Part shown: positions 47,721-58,127 of the stretch, piece by piece
Layout of the letters: every line of letters begins with the position of its first letter
Position numbering within the stretch: the stretch's first letter is position 1
DNA from: Okeania sp. SIO2B3
GTDB taxonomy: Bacteria; Cyanobacteriota; Cyanobacteriia; Cyanobacteriales; Microcoleaceae
Direction: 5' to 3'
Assembly: GCF_010672525.1 (NCBI RefSeq)
Contig: NZ_JAAHGH010000003.1
Span: forward strand, 1-64,000
Length of the DNA stretch: 64,000 nucleotides
Translations under genes and position numbers: made by a program
The notes under the pieces: model-generated
The model's database searches: none
Seen by the model: the letters and a program-made list of their open reading frames with translations, nothing else
What the model was told of the DNA's origin: nothing

Positions 47721-49060
47721 ACTTTCCTAAAATTATGGTGGCAAGAGCGATAATGAGTGCAAATAATGCAAATCTAATAATAGTAGGCAATAAACGTATT
47801 CTGAATGCGAATTCTATACCATTAAGCCATAAATAGGCATCTTTAGTTTTTTTGATAATCCATGAAAAGTTAAACCGTGAAAAGCTGCTTATTGCAAATA
47901 AGATAATTATAGAGCAAAAAACAATTATTGAATTAGCTATCAAATTAATATTTTGTGGTAAAAGAGGTATTTTACTTTCTGTTCTATTGATATTTTCAAC
48001 AACTATTTTTTTTTCTATTTTATCAATTTTTGGAGAAATATTTTCATAGGAAAAATCTGTGACAACTTCACATGAATAGTCTTTCAAAATAGAGCATTCA
48101 AATGAGTTGCAGCTAGGTTTTTCTGTTGTAACAATATTTAGTTTAATATTAAAATTTTTAGGTATATCATTCTTAACTGCTTCACAAAAACTTTCATCTT
48201 TTTGGCAATTTTCTTAGTCCCCGTCTGTGAAAAATATAATGTTATTTGAGGAACTGAAATTCAAAATTTTTTTTGTATCTTCTGTAATTTCATGTTTAGC
48301 TTTTTCAAGTCCTTTTACCAATGCTGTCAGTCCGCTATCATTGGGAACTATTTCATCTTCTACGGCACTAGCTAATTTTGTTTAGTTATTAAGTTGAGGT
48401 TCTTGAAGAGTTCGAGCATTACATTCACCTCTACCAGATTCTCCTCCAACTTCAACTAATCCTGTTTGAATTTTTCTTCCAACTATCTTTTCAAGAAGAA
48501 TATTTTGTGTTTGATTTGGAATTTCTTCAGATCCTAGACTTTTATCTTTAAATTTTTTAGATAAGCTTTGCTTTAATTTGTTTATAGGGTATTCTTTTGG
48601 GTTATCTCGAGTTTCGCATCCTGTGATTGTATTATAAGACTCACATTCCCCCATGCTTCCTGAATTATCTACTATATACATTATGTAATCAGAATAATTT
48701 ATAAGGGGCATCAAAAAAAGAATGCTTGCAGAAAATAAAAGTCCAACAATATATATTACCCAGGGGTGATGTGAGTTGTGATATGAGTTTTGTATCTTTA
48801 CCTATAAAGAATATGTTTGGTGAGTTGTGTCGTTTGTTAACTTGGACATTCGGGTTTGTGTAATTTTTTGTTATAGGAAGAATTTTAACTATATAGGCAG
48901 TAATTATGCCTAATAAAACAGAGTTCAATGATCCGAGAATTCGTAGTGAAAGTTTTTGATTAAAATTGTCTTCTGGAATCCAAGCTAATAGTAGCCATAC
49001 AAGTATGATAATTACTAAAAATACAGTTACTGGTAGTAATCGTATTATACGTTTATTCAT
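47719..49060 (-). pseudogene. Membrane VWA-domain protein, broken
   Basis: Reconstructed order: two N-terminal membrane segments (LLPVTVFLVIIILVWLLLAW; LNSVLLGIITAYIVKI), a one-base frameshift near 48800, and a third membrane segment (VIYIVGLLFSASILFLMPLI). Then a VWA domain with MIDAS DNSGSMG, an in-frame TAA at 48382-48384 (QLNN-stop-TKLASAVEDE), FTDGD with an in-frame TAA right after it, Cys-rich text, and two C-terminal membrane segments. VWA domains bind metal and partner proteins. The partner is unknown. Decay is slight, so loss is recent or the sequence has errors. Confidence 0.75.
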
Positions 49061-49329
49061 GAATTTAATTGGCTAATTAGTAATAGATTAAATTCTTATA
49101 AACTAGGATTAAAATAAAATTCCAGAATGAAAATAAATGGTATTAGGGAGTAGAAAATAGTTCTATCAATAGTTAAGGAACAAGTAGTGTTTAGGGTGAA
49201 TATTTATAATTCATATTTAGATGACAATGATCTTACTTTTTACTTTTGATTTTTGACTTCAAGGAAAGGAAAGAAATTCCCTACTCCCCACTTCCTACTC
49301 CCTACTCCCTACTCCCTACTCCCTATTCC

Positions 49330-50196
49330 CTATTCCTGAGTACAAGCATCATAAAGCATCTGACTATTCTCACTTATCTCTTCCAGCAACCATTCTTGTC
49401 TAATTCTTTCAGCTTTTTTATCGTTAGCAAGAAAGTCATTAATATACTTTTGCCAACTAGAATTTTCTTCCCCTCCAGGAAGTATGAACCCATAACCTGC
49501 ACAAAATGGACGACCATCTTCCTGATTGATAGTAACAAAAGTATAATCATTTTCCATATCTAGGTTCATGCTCAATGCCACACCTAACAAAAGAGTTCCA
49601 TCACTAGCAAAACCACTAACTTCACCATCCGCCAAAGCTTTAATACCTTGTTCTCTAGTTAAAAATTTATCCTCAATTTGTTCTTCAGGATAAGCACTCT
49701 TTAAATCGCTTTCATTGGTAGTATTCCTAACTACACCAACTATGGCATTACCTGCATTTACATCTTCTTCTATACTGCCTCTTTGAGCTAAAACTTGTGT
49801 TGCCGTGATAAAAAAAGGTGCAGAAAAATTAATACCATGTTTTTCTTCACGTTCGGCACTAATAGTATTAGGGCCACACTCCAAATCTACCATACCACTT
49901 TTTACCATATCCCAACGACTTTGGACAGTTGATGTCACAAATCTTACCCTAATTGGCTCAAGTTGATTAGCACTGAGACGTTCACGTAATGCATAGGCAA
50001 TATCTATACAATATCCTTCCCGTTCTCCCTTATCATTCCTGGAACCAAACCAATAGGAATCTTCCCTAACTCCTACTACTATCTGCTCTTTTCTAATAAT
50101 TGTTTCTTGTGTTTGTGAGTGACTAATTTTTTGCGGAAAAATAATCCCCAAAAATGCTAGGGATGAAGCAATAATAATTTTCAGTTTCAAGTTCAT
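49330..50196 (-). CDS. Family 3 extracellular solute-binding protein
   Basis: 288 residues from ATG 50196 (MNLKLKIIIASSLAFLGIIF, signal peptide to about 27); an upstream start at 50226 would overlap the porin gene. It matches periplasmic amino-acid binding proteins of ABC systems: QIVVGVREDSYWFGSRN, GYCIDIAYALRERL, MVDLECGPNTISAERE, FSAPFFITATQVLA. The Cys of LECGPNT and near the C-terminus are typical of cyanobacterial homologues. No permease or ATPase is nearby. It follows a porin gene by 18 bp on the same strand, so the two are probably co-transcribed, porin across the outer membrane and binding protein in the periplasm. Confidence 0.85.
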   Translation of the reverse strand: MNLKLKIIIASSLAFLGIIFPQKISHSQTQETIIRKEQIVVGVREDSYWFGSRNDKGEREGYCIDIAYALRERLSANQLEPIRVRFVTSTVQSRWDMVKSGMVDLECGPNTISAEREEKHGINFSAPFFITATQVLAQRGSIEEDVNAGNAIVGVVRNTTNESDLKSAYPEEQIEDKFLTREQGIKALADGEVSGFASDGTLLLGVALSMNLDMENDYTFVTINQEDGRPFCAGYGFILPGGEENSSWQKYINDFLANDKKAERIRQEWLLEEISENSQMLYDACTQE

Positions 50197-50213
50197 AATT
50201 GTTAGTTTTAAGA

Positions 50214-51980
50214 TTAAAATCTCCAAACGCTGCGAGTTACAAATACCAAAATTGGGTCATTTTTATCATTATGTTCTGGTTGTGTTTCCACGAAAAAACC
50301 AGATGTTATATCTATATTATTTGAAATTCGATAACTGTAGAAAATTTGAAATTGTATGGAGGTATCTGGGTCATCTTCACCATTGTCAATATCAGTCACT
50401 TTTGGCTGTTGACCAACCGAAAGACCTAACATTCCATTCTCAAATACTAAGTCATTTATGGCTACTGTTACTGCCCAATGCCAAATATCAGCTTCATCCC
50501 CTTCGCGCTCCCCTGCTTCTGCTTCAGCATTACTGTAACCAACCCAACCAGAAATAGTAAACGGTGCCCACCGATAGCTAGTTTGAAATCCAAAATGGTC
50601 TGCTGAAGTTGCCACCCTACCAAAAGGCCGTTGAGCATTTTGGCTACCTGTAAAACCTGCTACATTAACTAAATCCGCCGTATAATACGCTCTTACATAA
50701 GCAAAAGAAAAATCAAAATCTAGGGTTGGTGAGACTGTTAATTGAGCATAAGCACTGTTTGTACCATTAAAAATTCCACCACCTTCATTCGGATCATTGA
50801 CTCTACCTGTACCACCACCAGGACCACCTCCGAGATAGGCCAAATCTAACCTGAAGTTATCGTTAATTTGATAACTATAACCTAAACCAGCACCCCCTAC
50901 TTGGATGTATATAGTAGGGTTGTAAGCTGGATACAAAGCCAAACTTCCTATACTACCACTGATTAATTTAGGATTAAGAGCAGGAGCCATTAAATCGAAG
51001 TCAAGTCCAGCAGCTCCTATATAAAGACTCATTTCGTTATTGAGGGGAAAAATATAGTATACCTCTGTCAGTCGTGCTATGTCGTTAGGTGGGGAACCTG
51101 AGTTCAAGAAGGTCATAGCAGTACCTGTATTTACTCCAGGGAGATCTCCAGCTCTGATCCTCGTTCTGAGGAAGTCTCTACCTGTAAAACTGGTATCAAA
51201 GTTAAATGTCAAGGCATGACCAAACCCCAGTTGGCTATCATCAGCACTCACGGTAGCGCCATCTTCTCCATCGTTACCGAAAGCATCATAAAGGGCCATA
51301 GTTACTTGCCCTTTTAGTAATGTTGTGGTAGAAAACTGATTAGCTTCGAGAATATCTGTCCGTGTTTCTAGGGCATTAAGGCGGGATTTAGTATCGGCTA
51401 TTTCGACGGCAAAATCTGCTTGTAATCGTTGACTTTTAGCTAAGTCTTCTTGACTAATATAACCTTCACCGAATTCTTCAATTAGACTTTGAATAACTTC
51501 TAAACATTCGTTGAGATTAGCAGCAAACTCATAACGACTGATGGCTCTATTTCCACCAAATGTACTATTTGGGGAGGCCAATAAACAACCGTAGCGTTCT
51601 GCTAATCCTTGTAAGGCACTATAGGCCCAATCTGTGGGTAGAACATCACTAAGTTGATTGACAGAGTTAACTCGTTCTAGGGAGGGTGGTATTTCGGGAG
51701 GGCGATCGAGTTGATTGTATTGTTCTATTTGTCCTAAAGTATCGTCTTTTTTGTCTGTAACAATATTTGTTTTTTTTTGGTCTAATTCTTCAAGTGGTTT
51801 CGATTTCTGTGGAGGTTGCTTGAGTGGGTTGTATTCCTCTATTTTGTCTAAAATTTTAGCAGTTTGGTCAAGACCTTCACTTGATTGTTGTTTCTGAGCT
51901 TTACTACTTGGGGTAATAGATAAGACAAATCCTATGCCTAAAATTAATGGAAATACTACACCATAAAACTTACGTCCCAT
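50214..51980 (-). CDS. OprB/SomA-type outer-membrane porin with SLH domain
   Basis: 588 residues. Signal peptide (VVFPLILGIGFVLSIT, 8-23), a linker with two DQK/EYNPLKQPP-like segments, an SLH domain at about 110-160 (DVLPTDWAYSALQGLAERYGC), a coiled coil about 185-215, then a beta-barrel rich in aromatic strands that ends in VWRF with a terminal Phe. This is the usual cyanobacterial porin architecture; related proteins are annotated as iron-uptake porins. The SLH domain ties the outer membrane to peptidoglycan-linked polymer. It leads the likely operon with the binding protein. Confidence 0.9.
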   Translation of the reverse strand: MGRKFYGVVFPLILGIGFVLSITPSSKAQKQQSSEGLDQTAKILDKIEEYNPLKQPPQKSKPLEELDQKKTNIVTDKKDDTLGQIEQYNQLDRPPEIPPSLERVNSVNQLSDVLPTDWAYSALQGLAERYGCLLASPNSTFGGNRAISRYEFAANLNECLEVIQSLIEEFGEGYISQEDLAKSQRLQADFAVEIADTKSRLNALETRTDILEANQFSTTTLLKGQVTMALYDAFGNDGEDGATVSADDSQLGFGHALTFNFDTSFTGRDFLRTRIRAGDLPGVNTGTAMTFLNSGSPPNDIARLTEVYYIFPLNNEMSLYIGAAGLDFDLMAPALNPKLISGSIGSLALYPAYNPTIYIQVGGAGLGYSYQINDNFRLDLAYLGGGPGGGTGRVNDPNEGGGIFNGTNSAYAQLTVSPTLDFDFSFAYVRAYYTADLVNVAGFTGSQNAQRPFGRVATSADHFGFQTSYRWAPFTISGWVGYSNAEAEAGEREGDEADIWHWAVTVAINDLVFENGMLGLSVGQQPKVTDIDNGEDDPDTSIQFQIFYSYRISNNIDITSGFFVETQPEHNDKNDPILVFVTRSVWRF

Positions 51981-52179
51981 ATTTTTAGTTTGATGATTTT
52001 ACTGGAAGTACAAAAAGCACTATTATGTTAATATGGTTTGTAACATTATTAAGTAAATATTTATCTTTATTAGGCTGTAGGTGTTAGGTGGTAAATCGTA
52101 GGTGTAAATTCAATACCTAACACTGGAAACGAAGCATAAATTTGGGATATTCCTTCAATAACCCTTCAATAGAAAGAAA

Positions 52180-52314
52180 ATTTTGAGCATTGCTGAGGGG
52201 AGGAATGAATATAAGCGGGTATCTTGCCTGCGGTGAAAATATCAGGAACAGGCAAGATACCCATTCCACAAAACTATTAAAATCCCAAGCGCATTTATGC
52301 AACGCCAAATTTTG
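52180..52314. mobile_element. R6 miniature element with 14-bp internal hairpin
   Basis: Ends TTTTGAGCATTGCTGAGG and TTTATGCAACGCCAAATTTT. Inside, GGGTATCTTGCCTG and CAGGCAAGATACCC form a perfect 14-bp stem. It is placed between the porin promoter region and the next gene. Confidence 0.7.
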
Positions 52315-52517
52315 ATTAAGCTTAATTATCTGGACATGGTATAAATACTCTCTAAATTATTACCAATTACCAATTATTTTTTCTTTTGCGGGTTAATTCC
52401 CCAGCATCAACGGAAGTATTGAAAATTGTTTGGGGTTATGAGACACTCAGTGGCGTATCGAAGACTATCCATAAGCAATTTTTCCTTCTGCCTTCAGCAT
52501 AGCTGCCTTCTTCAATA

Positions 52518-52709
52518 ATGAATGATTCATCACAAAAATACTATATTGTCAAGAAACCAGAAAAAAACTGTGAAATTTTGTCTAGTACACAAGTCGAACA
52601 AAAAAAAGACCCCAACATTATAGAAACATGGGGTCCATTTAATACTGTGGAAGAAGCGATCGCCCGTCGTGTAGGATTGATTCGAGCCGGAAAATGTCAA
52701 CCACAATAA
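52518..52709 (+). CDS. Small conserved cyanobacterial protein
   Basis: 63 residues, soluble: YYIVKKPEKNCEIL, then ETWGPFNTVEEAIARRVGLIRAGKCQPQ. The C-terminal block is well conserved in short cyanobacterial hypothetical proteins; function unknown. It converges on the protease gene with a 17-bp gap. ATG 52518 has no strong ribosome site. Confidence 0.65.
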   Translation: MNDSSQKYYIVKKPEKNCEILSSTQVEQKKDPNIIETWGPFNTVEEAIARRVGLIRAGKCQPQ

Positions 52710-52726
52710 CTAATAGAATTAATTTA

Positions 52727-54028
52727 TCAATCTACTTTTTTGTTTGTTGACTGAGCTTTATTATTCTGGACTTTTGCAATCTCTTGATTCAAAATTTCCA
52801 ATGCTTTTGCATATTGAGGATCGTCAAGAGTACCTATTTTATCCCGACTTTTCCGCAAAGCCTCTTTTTGTTCATCTGTCAGAGAAATTTCTACATCTGG
52901 CTTAATTCCCTCATGGTTAATATCGCGACCGCTGGGAGTGAAATATTTAGCGATCGTCACTGCTAACCCTGCACCTTTACCCACACCACGCACGGACTGC
53001 ACCAACCCTTTACCAAATGTCTTAGTACCTACTAATGTCGCCCGTTTATTATCCTGTAGAGCACCAGAAAGAATCTCACTTGCACTTGCCGAACCCCCAT
53101 CCACCATAATCACTAATGGTTTATCTGTCAAAGACCTATTAGTAGCCTTCTGGCGATCGGTAACACCACTACGGTTTACAGTAGAAACAATATCTCCACG
53201 TTCGAGCCACATCCGAGCAATTTCTACGCTAGCATAAAGTAAGCCACCAGGATTAGAACGTAAATCTAAAATATAACCCGATACATTCTGAGTCTCTAAC
53301 TCATCTATGGCCTCTCGCATTTCACCAGCAGCATTAGCACTAAACTGATTTAAGCGGATATAACCAACTTTACCCAGAGAACTTTCTTTCTGAGAATACT
53401 TTACGGGATGAATTTCAATTTTTGCTCTAGTAATAGGAAAGTCTATTTCCTGACCTTCTCGTTTAATGGTTAGAGTTACTTGAGAACCGATAGGACCACG
53501 GATCAAACTTACTGCCTGATTTATATCCATCCCTTCAGTACTTTGACCATCTATTTTGCTAATAATATCTTTAGCTTGAATACCTGCTTCAAAGGCCGGA
53601 GTATCTTCTATTGGTGAAATTACTACTAATTTTTTTGTATCCTGGTCTTGGGTTAGTTGAATACCTACACCTGTGAGTTCTCCAGAAGTGTCAATTTGCA
53701 TATTTTTAAACTCTTCCGGGTCCATGAAGCGGGTATAAGGGTCTCCTAGCTTTTCTAGCATTTCCCTAATTGCATCATAAGCTTCTTCATCAGTTGTATA
53801 AGTTTGATCGAGATATTCAGTGCGAGTAGCTTTCCAGTCTACTTGATTGAAAGTACCATCAACATAAGTTTTATCAATAATTTGCCAAACTTGGTCGATT
53901 AATTCTTTAGGGTCGTTATTATTTAATGATGCTTGAGAGGAAAGATGAATACCAGCGCCTATGACAGTAACGCCTGTTAACATTAATGCTGTTGCACCAA
54001 GAATTAGCCCACGTTTTGCTATAACCAT
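52727..54028 (-). CDS. Carboxyl-terminal processing protease (S41)
   Basis: 433 residues. N-terminal signal or anchor (LILGATALMLTGVTVIGAG), PDZ domain about 112-200 (TGVGIQLTQD, GIQAKDIISKIDG), then the S41 catalytic core with Ser315 in GGSASASEIL and Lys340 in KTFGKGLVQS, 25 apart as in CtpA. Cyanobacteria have several Ctp enzymes, one of which matures the D1 protein of photosystem II in the lumen; I cannot tell by eye which paralogue this is. The C-terminal tail is Lys/Gln-rich. Same strand as ispG but 1.3 kb away. Confidence 0.9.
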   Translation of the reverse strand: MVIAKRGLILGATALMLTGVTVIGAGIHLSSQASLNNNDPKELIDQVWQIIDKTYVDGTFNQVDWKATRTEYLDQTYTTDEEAYDAIREMLEKLGDPYTRFMDPEEFKNMQIDTSGELTGVGIQLTQDQDTKKLVVISPIEDTPAFEAGIQAKDIISKIDGQSTEGMDINQAVSLIRGPIGSQVTLTIKREGQEIDFPITRAKIEIHPVKYSQKESSLGKVGYIRLNQFSANAAGEMREAIDELETQNVSGYILDLRSNPGGLLYASVEIARMWLERGDIVSTVNRSGVTDRQKATNRSLTDKPLVIMVDGGSASASEILSGALQDNKRATLVGTKTFGKGLVQSVRGVGKGAGLAVTIAKYFTPSGRDINHEGIKPDVEISLTDEQKEALRKSRDKIGTLDDPQYAKALEILNQEIAKVQNNKAQSTNKKVD

Positions 54029-54252
54029 TTTTTTGTTGAATTAATTTAAACAATAATTACTACATCACTACTATTATGCCTAATTTAGCATAAGTAATAT
54101 AATCCTTATAATTAGGTTGTTTGAGATTTAAAAATTAAGATAAAGAAAAGGGAATCAGGTAAATCCTCATCTATAAATTTAGGATATTTAAAGGAAATAC
54201 TTTATTTTGTATTTTGTTTTTATGGTGTATGTCTAAAAAAAAATATTTTTAT

Positions 54253-54617
54253 TGAGATTATAGCGGTTTCCATCAAGGTAGATTACAAAATTTATGCCTT
54301 CTACATGGCTGCCTTTAAGCCATAATTTCTGTATTCTATGTTAATTAGGGTTTGCTGAAAAAGTCTGATGGGTGGTGAGGGTAGTAAACAGGAGAAAACC
54401 CACCCTTAACCCGTTCCAGGAGGGGAGAAATGGGAATGAGCGAGAAGGTAGGAGCAAGAATTGTAAGAATGATTTTTCTGCCCAACTATGAGTCTAAAAT
54501 ACGCTCCTTTTTGAGCGTGAAGATCTGAAAACCAGGCACTTTTTAAAGACAAAAAAAAGACTAAAACTTTGATCTGTAAATACTTTTATATTTAATCAGC
54601 AAGCCCTAATTAAAACT
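54253..54617. repeat. Repeat interrupted by R1 insertion
   Basis: TATAGCGGTTTCCATCAAGG up to TCTATGTTAATTA, then R1, then TAATTAAAACTGCTATAAA. The uninterrupted version is at 2228-2333. Confidence 0.7.
54350..54611 (-). mobile_element. R1 element with TAATTA target duplication
   Basis: GGGTTTGCTGAAAAAGTCTG on the left, TTTAATCAGCAAGCCC on the right, flanked by TAATTA on both sides. 54618-54760 holds nothing recognised. Confidence 0.75.
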
Positions 54618-54760
54618 GCTATAAATGTTGATTTTTCTAGTATTAGTATAAGTGCAATCTATAATTATTTTTGTTTACTATCTTTAATCTAACATTTAGT
54701 ATTAACCATTTTTTGAGGTATATTAAAGTTAGAATTTACTTCTACAGTTATTGAATATTT

Positions 54761-54957
54761 TTGTAAGCATTTCCTGCGGAATGCTGCGCAAACAGCTATT
54801 AGCTGTCAGCTCTCAGCTCTTATGAGGGGGTTTGAATAAATATAGACTGTTTCAGCCAGCTTTTATAGTTATAAATTTTGACTCAATTAGTAAAGCTTTT
54901 AGTTTGAGATAAAAGCAATAGCTGATGGATGATAGCTGACGGCTGAATACTTACATA
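54761..54957. mobile_element. R5 miniature element
   Basis: TGTAAGCATTTCCTGCGGAATG on the left, GACGGCTGAATACTTACA on the right. 54958-55326, upstream of the ispG stop, is AT-rich with only a CTACTCCCTACTCCC scrap. Confidence 0.6.
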
Positions 54958-55326
54958 TTATTTTTAACTATCTCTGCTAATAATAATATTAGTCTCACTC
55001 TCATCTATCAATTATCAGCTTTTCTAATTAAGAAAAATAGTATATTTATTGCCAACATTTATGATATTTTATCTGTATCCAAATTAACTAATTTAGATTC
55101 TTATTAGATTCCTCATAGCAAAAAAATAAAAGCTCCATCTATAACAGTTGTTAATTTATAGCGTTTATCAAATTACTGAGGTACAGTTATTTTTCTTCTT
55201 TTCTACTCCCTACTCCCTACTTCCTACTCCCTAAAATAAAAGAATTTTATACCTCAAACTTCATTAGGAATTTATAACCAAGGAGTGTAATTAAAAATAC
55301 ACTCCCAATTAAACGTTAATTATAGA

Positions 55327-56547
55327 CTAAGGTTCTACCCAACGCCCATCAGCTTGAATTAAATTAATTAATTCTTCAACACCTTGAGACTCAGGGACTT
55401 TTTTAATTTCTTCCCGTCCACGATATAAAGAAATATAACCTGGTTGCTTACCTACATAACCATAATCTGCATCTGCCATTTCTCCAGGGCCATTGACAAT
55501 ACAACCCATAACAGCAATGTCCAATCCTGTTAAGTGTTTTGTCGCCTCTCGCACTTGATGCAGAACATTTTCTAGATTAAATAGAGTTCGGCCACAGGAG
55601 GGACAGGCCACATATTCTACCATTGTTTTCCGCAGACCCAAGGCTTGGAGAATGCTGTAGCAAACTGGAATCTCTTTTTCGGGTGCTTCAGTTAAAGATA
55701 CGCGAATTGTATCCCCTATTCCATCTGCTAAAAGTGTACCTATACCAGCAGTAGACTTAATCCGACCATATTCTCCATCACCTGCTTCAGTTACACCCAA
55801 ATGAAGAGGATAGGCCATACCTAATTCATCCATCCGTTTTACCATTAATCGGTAAGCAGCAAGCATTACTGGTACCCGCGATGCCTTTAGAGAAATTACC
55901 AAGTTGTAGTAGTCTAAAGATTCACAAATTTTGAGAAATTCCAGGGCAGATTCTACCATGCCTTCTGGGGTATCTCCATAAGTAAATAACATTCTTTCTG
56001 CTAAGGAGCCATGGTTAACTCCAATTCGCATGGCTTTATTTTGGTCTCGTAAAGAAATTACCAATGGTTCGAGAGTTTCGCGGATTTTTTTACCTATTTC
56101 CTCAAATTCTGCTTCAGTATATTCGTTTCTGCCAGATTGAGGTTTCTCGAATACATATAAACCAGGATTAATCCTGACTTTATCAACGTGTTTGGCAACT
56201 TCTAGGGCAATTTTCATACCGTTATGGTGAACGTCAGCTACCAGTGGTACGGGTTTGTAGGTCTCTGTTAATTTCTGTTTAATCTCTGCTAAGGATTTGG
56301 CATGGGCCATACTGGGAACGGTAACGCGGACTATTTCGCAACCAATTTCGTGTAAACGACGAATGGCAGCTACGGAACCGTCAATGTCAAGGGTATCTTC
56401 ATTGATCATTGACTGGACTACGACTGGATGACCACCACCTATAGTTACATCACCGACTTTGACTGGACGGGTTTTTCGCCGATGGATAGTTGTGTCAAAG
56501 GCAGGTTGATTTGCTGGAGTTTTGGTTGGGTTTGGTAGGGTTTGCAT
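55327..56547 (-). CDS. ispG: HMB-PP synthase, ferredoxin type
   Basis: 406 residues, IspG/GcpE. It converts 2-C-methyl-D-erythritol cyclodiphosphate to hydroxymethylbutenyl diphosphate, the penultimate step of the MEP isoprenoid pathway, using a 4Fe-4S cluster fed by ferredoxin in cyanobacteria. Substrate-domain motifs: [39 protein letters not shown]. The cluster ligands are in [10 protein letters not shown] and [11 protein letters not shown] near the C-terminus. The length fits the short bacterial form. Start ATG 56547. Monocistronic. Confidence 0.95.
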   Translation of the reverse strand: MQTLPNPTKTPANQPAFDTTIHRRKTRPVKVGDVTIGGGHPVVVQSMINEDTLDIDGSVAAIRRLHEIGCEIVRVTVPSMAHAKSLAEIKQKLTETYKPVPLVADVHHNGMKIALEVAKHVDKVRINPGLYVFEKPQSGRNEYTEAEFEEIGKKIRETLEPLVISLRDQNKAMRIGVNHGSLAERMLFTYGDTPEGMVESALEFLKICESLDYYNLVISLKASRVPVMLAAYRLMVKRMDELGMAYPLHLGVTEAGDGEYGRIKSTAGIGTLLADGIGDTIRVSLTEAPEKEIPVCYSILQALGLRKTMVEYVACPSCGRTLFNLENVLHQVREATKHLTGLDIAVMGCIVNGPGEMADADYGYVGKQPGYISLYRGREEIKKVPESQGVEELINLIQADGRWVEP

Positions 56548-56682
56548 AATGTACTTTTATACTTCTGTAGAGAAAAGTTGAGTAATATATTTTTTCCTAT
56601 ATTTTAGATTGCCATATAATTTGTCAATCTTATTAGTCAAGAGTCGAAAATTAAAAGTCATCTGGAGGTTAAAAAAAAGCAA

Positions 56683-57069
56683 GTGGTAAATATCAACAAT
56701 GTTAGTTTAGACCTTTTATTTGAGGCTCTATTTATTCCTTTAGTAATTATATTTATAGGTTCTATTGCCAAGAAATTAGCAAGAGGGAGAGGTTGGGAAA
56801 GACAAGATTTCTTTTGGGGAATAGAACTTACGTTATCTTCTATTTCTGGAGGTTTAACACTATTATTTGACTCTAATATTAATGCTGATGAAGTGCAAAA
56901 AGCAGGACTATTTATTACGATATCTTTTGGGCTTTTTATCTATGTTTTAAGTTTGCATCAAGAATGGCAAGATACAACACCCAGAGAAGAATCTTTTTGG
57001 TTGATTTTCTTTTCTAATATAATAGGTATAGGATTAATGACTTTATTTGTGTTTGGAATTAAGAGGTGA
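56683..57069 (+). CDS. Small membrane protein, unknown
   Basis: 128 residues with four likely membrane segments (LFIPLVIIFIGSIA, about 13-27; LTLSSISGGLTLLF, about 50-63; LFITISFGLFIYVLSL, about 76-91; FWLIFFSNIIGIGLMTLFVFGI, about 105-126). No motif recognised. The start is GTG 56683 with TGGAGG about 14 nt upstream, so initiation may be weak. Its stop overlaps the start of the next gene (GTGA), which points to translational coupling. Confidence 0.6.
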   Translation: MVNINNVSLDLLFEALFIPLVIIFIGSIAKKLARGRGWERQDFFWGIELTLSSISGGLTLLFDSNINADEVQKAGLFITISFGLFIYVLSLHQEWQDTTPREESFWLIFFSNIIGIGLMTLFVFGIKR

Positions 57070-57332
57070 CAATTTTAGTTATGAAAGAAGAACCTAATGA
57101 CAGTTATCAAAAAAATGAAGCAGCATTTAGCAGAGAAAATGAAAATACTTCTACAACAATAGCGAGTACAGCAATGGTTACAGTATCTCTAATTGGAACG
57201 GGGATAGGAGTAATAGATTCATCAACTCTAATATTAGGAGCTGCTGCAATAAGTGCTGGAGCAGCTTCGGCACTGAAAATTATTCAAAGAAGGAGAAAAG
57301 AGAGAAAAGTAACGCAAGAATTAGAGGAATAA
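57066..57332 (+). CDS. Small protein coupled to upstream membrane gene
   Basis: 88 residues from GTG 57066, or 83 from ATG 57081. AAGAGG lies before both. The N-terminal third is polar and acidic (EEPNDSYQKNEAAFSREN), the middle is Ala/Gly/Ser-rich and hydrophobic (IASTAMVTVSLIGTGIGVI, then LILGAAAISAGAASALKII), and the tail is basic (RRRKERK). It could be a two-segment membrane protein or small pore-like peptide. With its overlapping partner it forms a two-gene unit of unknown role. Confidence 0.55.
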   Translation: MTILVMKEEPNDSYQKNEAAFSRENENTSTTIASTAMVTVSLIGTGIGVIDSSTLILGAAAISAGAASALKIIQRRRKERKVTQELEE

Positions 57333-57351
57333 TGATAGTGATATTAAGTAT

Positions 57352-57546
57352 TATACCGATTTTATAAATGTTTGGTGCAAATAGCTAGGCTATTTCTTAG
57401 GAGTCAGTCCTCAGGAGTCGTATGGGAATTGCTTCAATAACAGTTTTTAGGTCGTAAATTCTCTTTTTTGTCAAAGGAAAACTTCCTGAACTTGTCTTTT
57501 AACCGCACTTATTATTCGTAATATTCTTTTTTAAAATTGGTATTAT
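57352..57546 (+). mobile_element. R4 miniature element
   Basis: TATACCGATTTTATAAATGTTTG on the left, ATATTCTTTTTTAAAATTGG-TATTATA on the right. The second copy is at 63202-63416. 57547-58127 is AT-rich with ATTAATAATT repeats and an R7 scrap (GTTTAAAGCCTCCCC near 57705). Confidence 0.6.
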
Positions 57547-58127
57547 AGAACATTTATAAGCAAAACATTAAGACTCAAATATCGTAATGAATTTATATTC
57601 ATGGCTAATATTCAATAATTAATACAGTACTTGCCGAATAATGAATAATTAATAATGAATAATTAAGAGTTGATAGTTAATAATTATTTATTCAACAATT
57701 CAGGTTTAAAGCCTCCCCTTTTAAAGGGATAAAATAAAAAAAATCCTTTTAGTCAATCCTCTTCTTTTAAGAATAGGTAATTATTAATTGTTAATTGTTA
57801 ATTGTTAATTGCTGAACGATGAGGCAGGAAAAACTAGGATTTGAGTGTGAGATTGTTTCCCTGTGGGTTGGAATGACAAAAATGTGTTGTAATTCGTAAG
57901 TCCTATAATAATTACTTCTCTTTTAAAGAGAAGAGTCAATTCAAGTTATTTTTGTCTCTTTTTTATTCTGAGAAGGAGAGACTTTAAAATTTAATTATTT
58001 TGTAAAAGTTATGACTTTTTGATAACTATAGTGTTTTTATTTAAAATGTAAATATAGATTAATTTTTTTTTATGATCAAAAAAGTGCGCCGTTATAGTAA
58101 CTTATATTCTTATATTTACTACTATTT

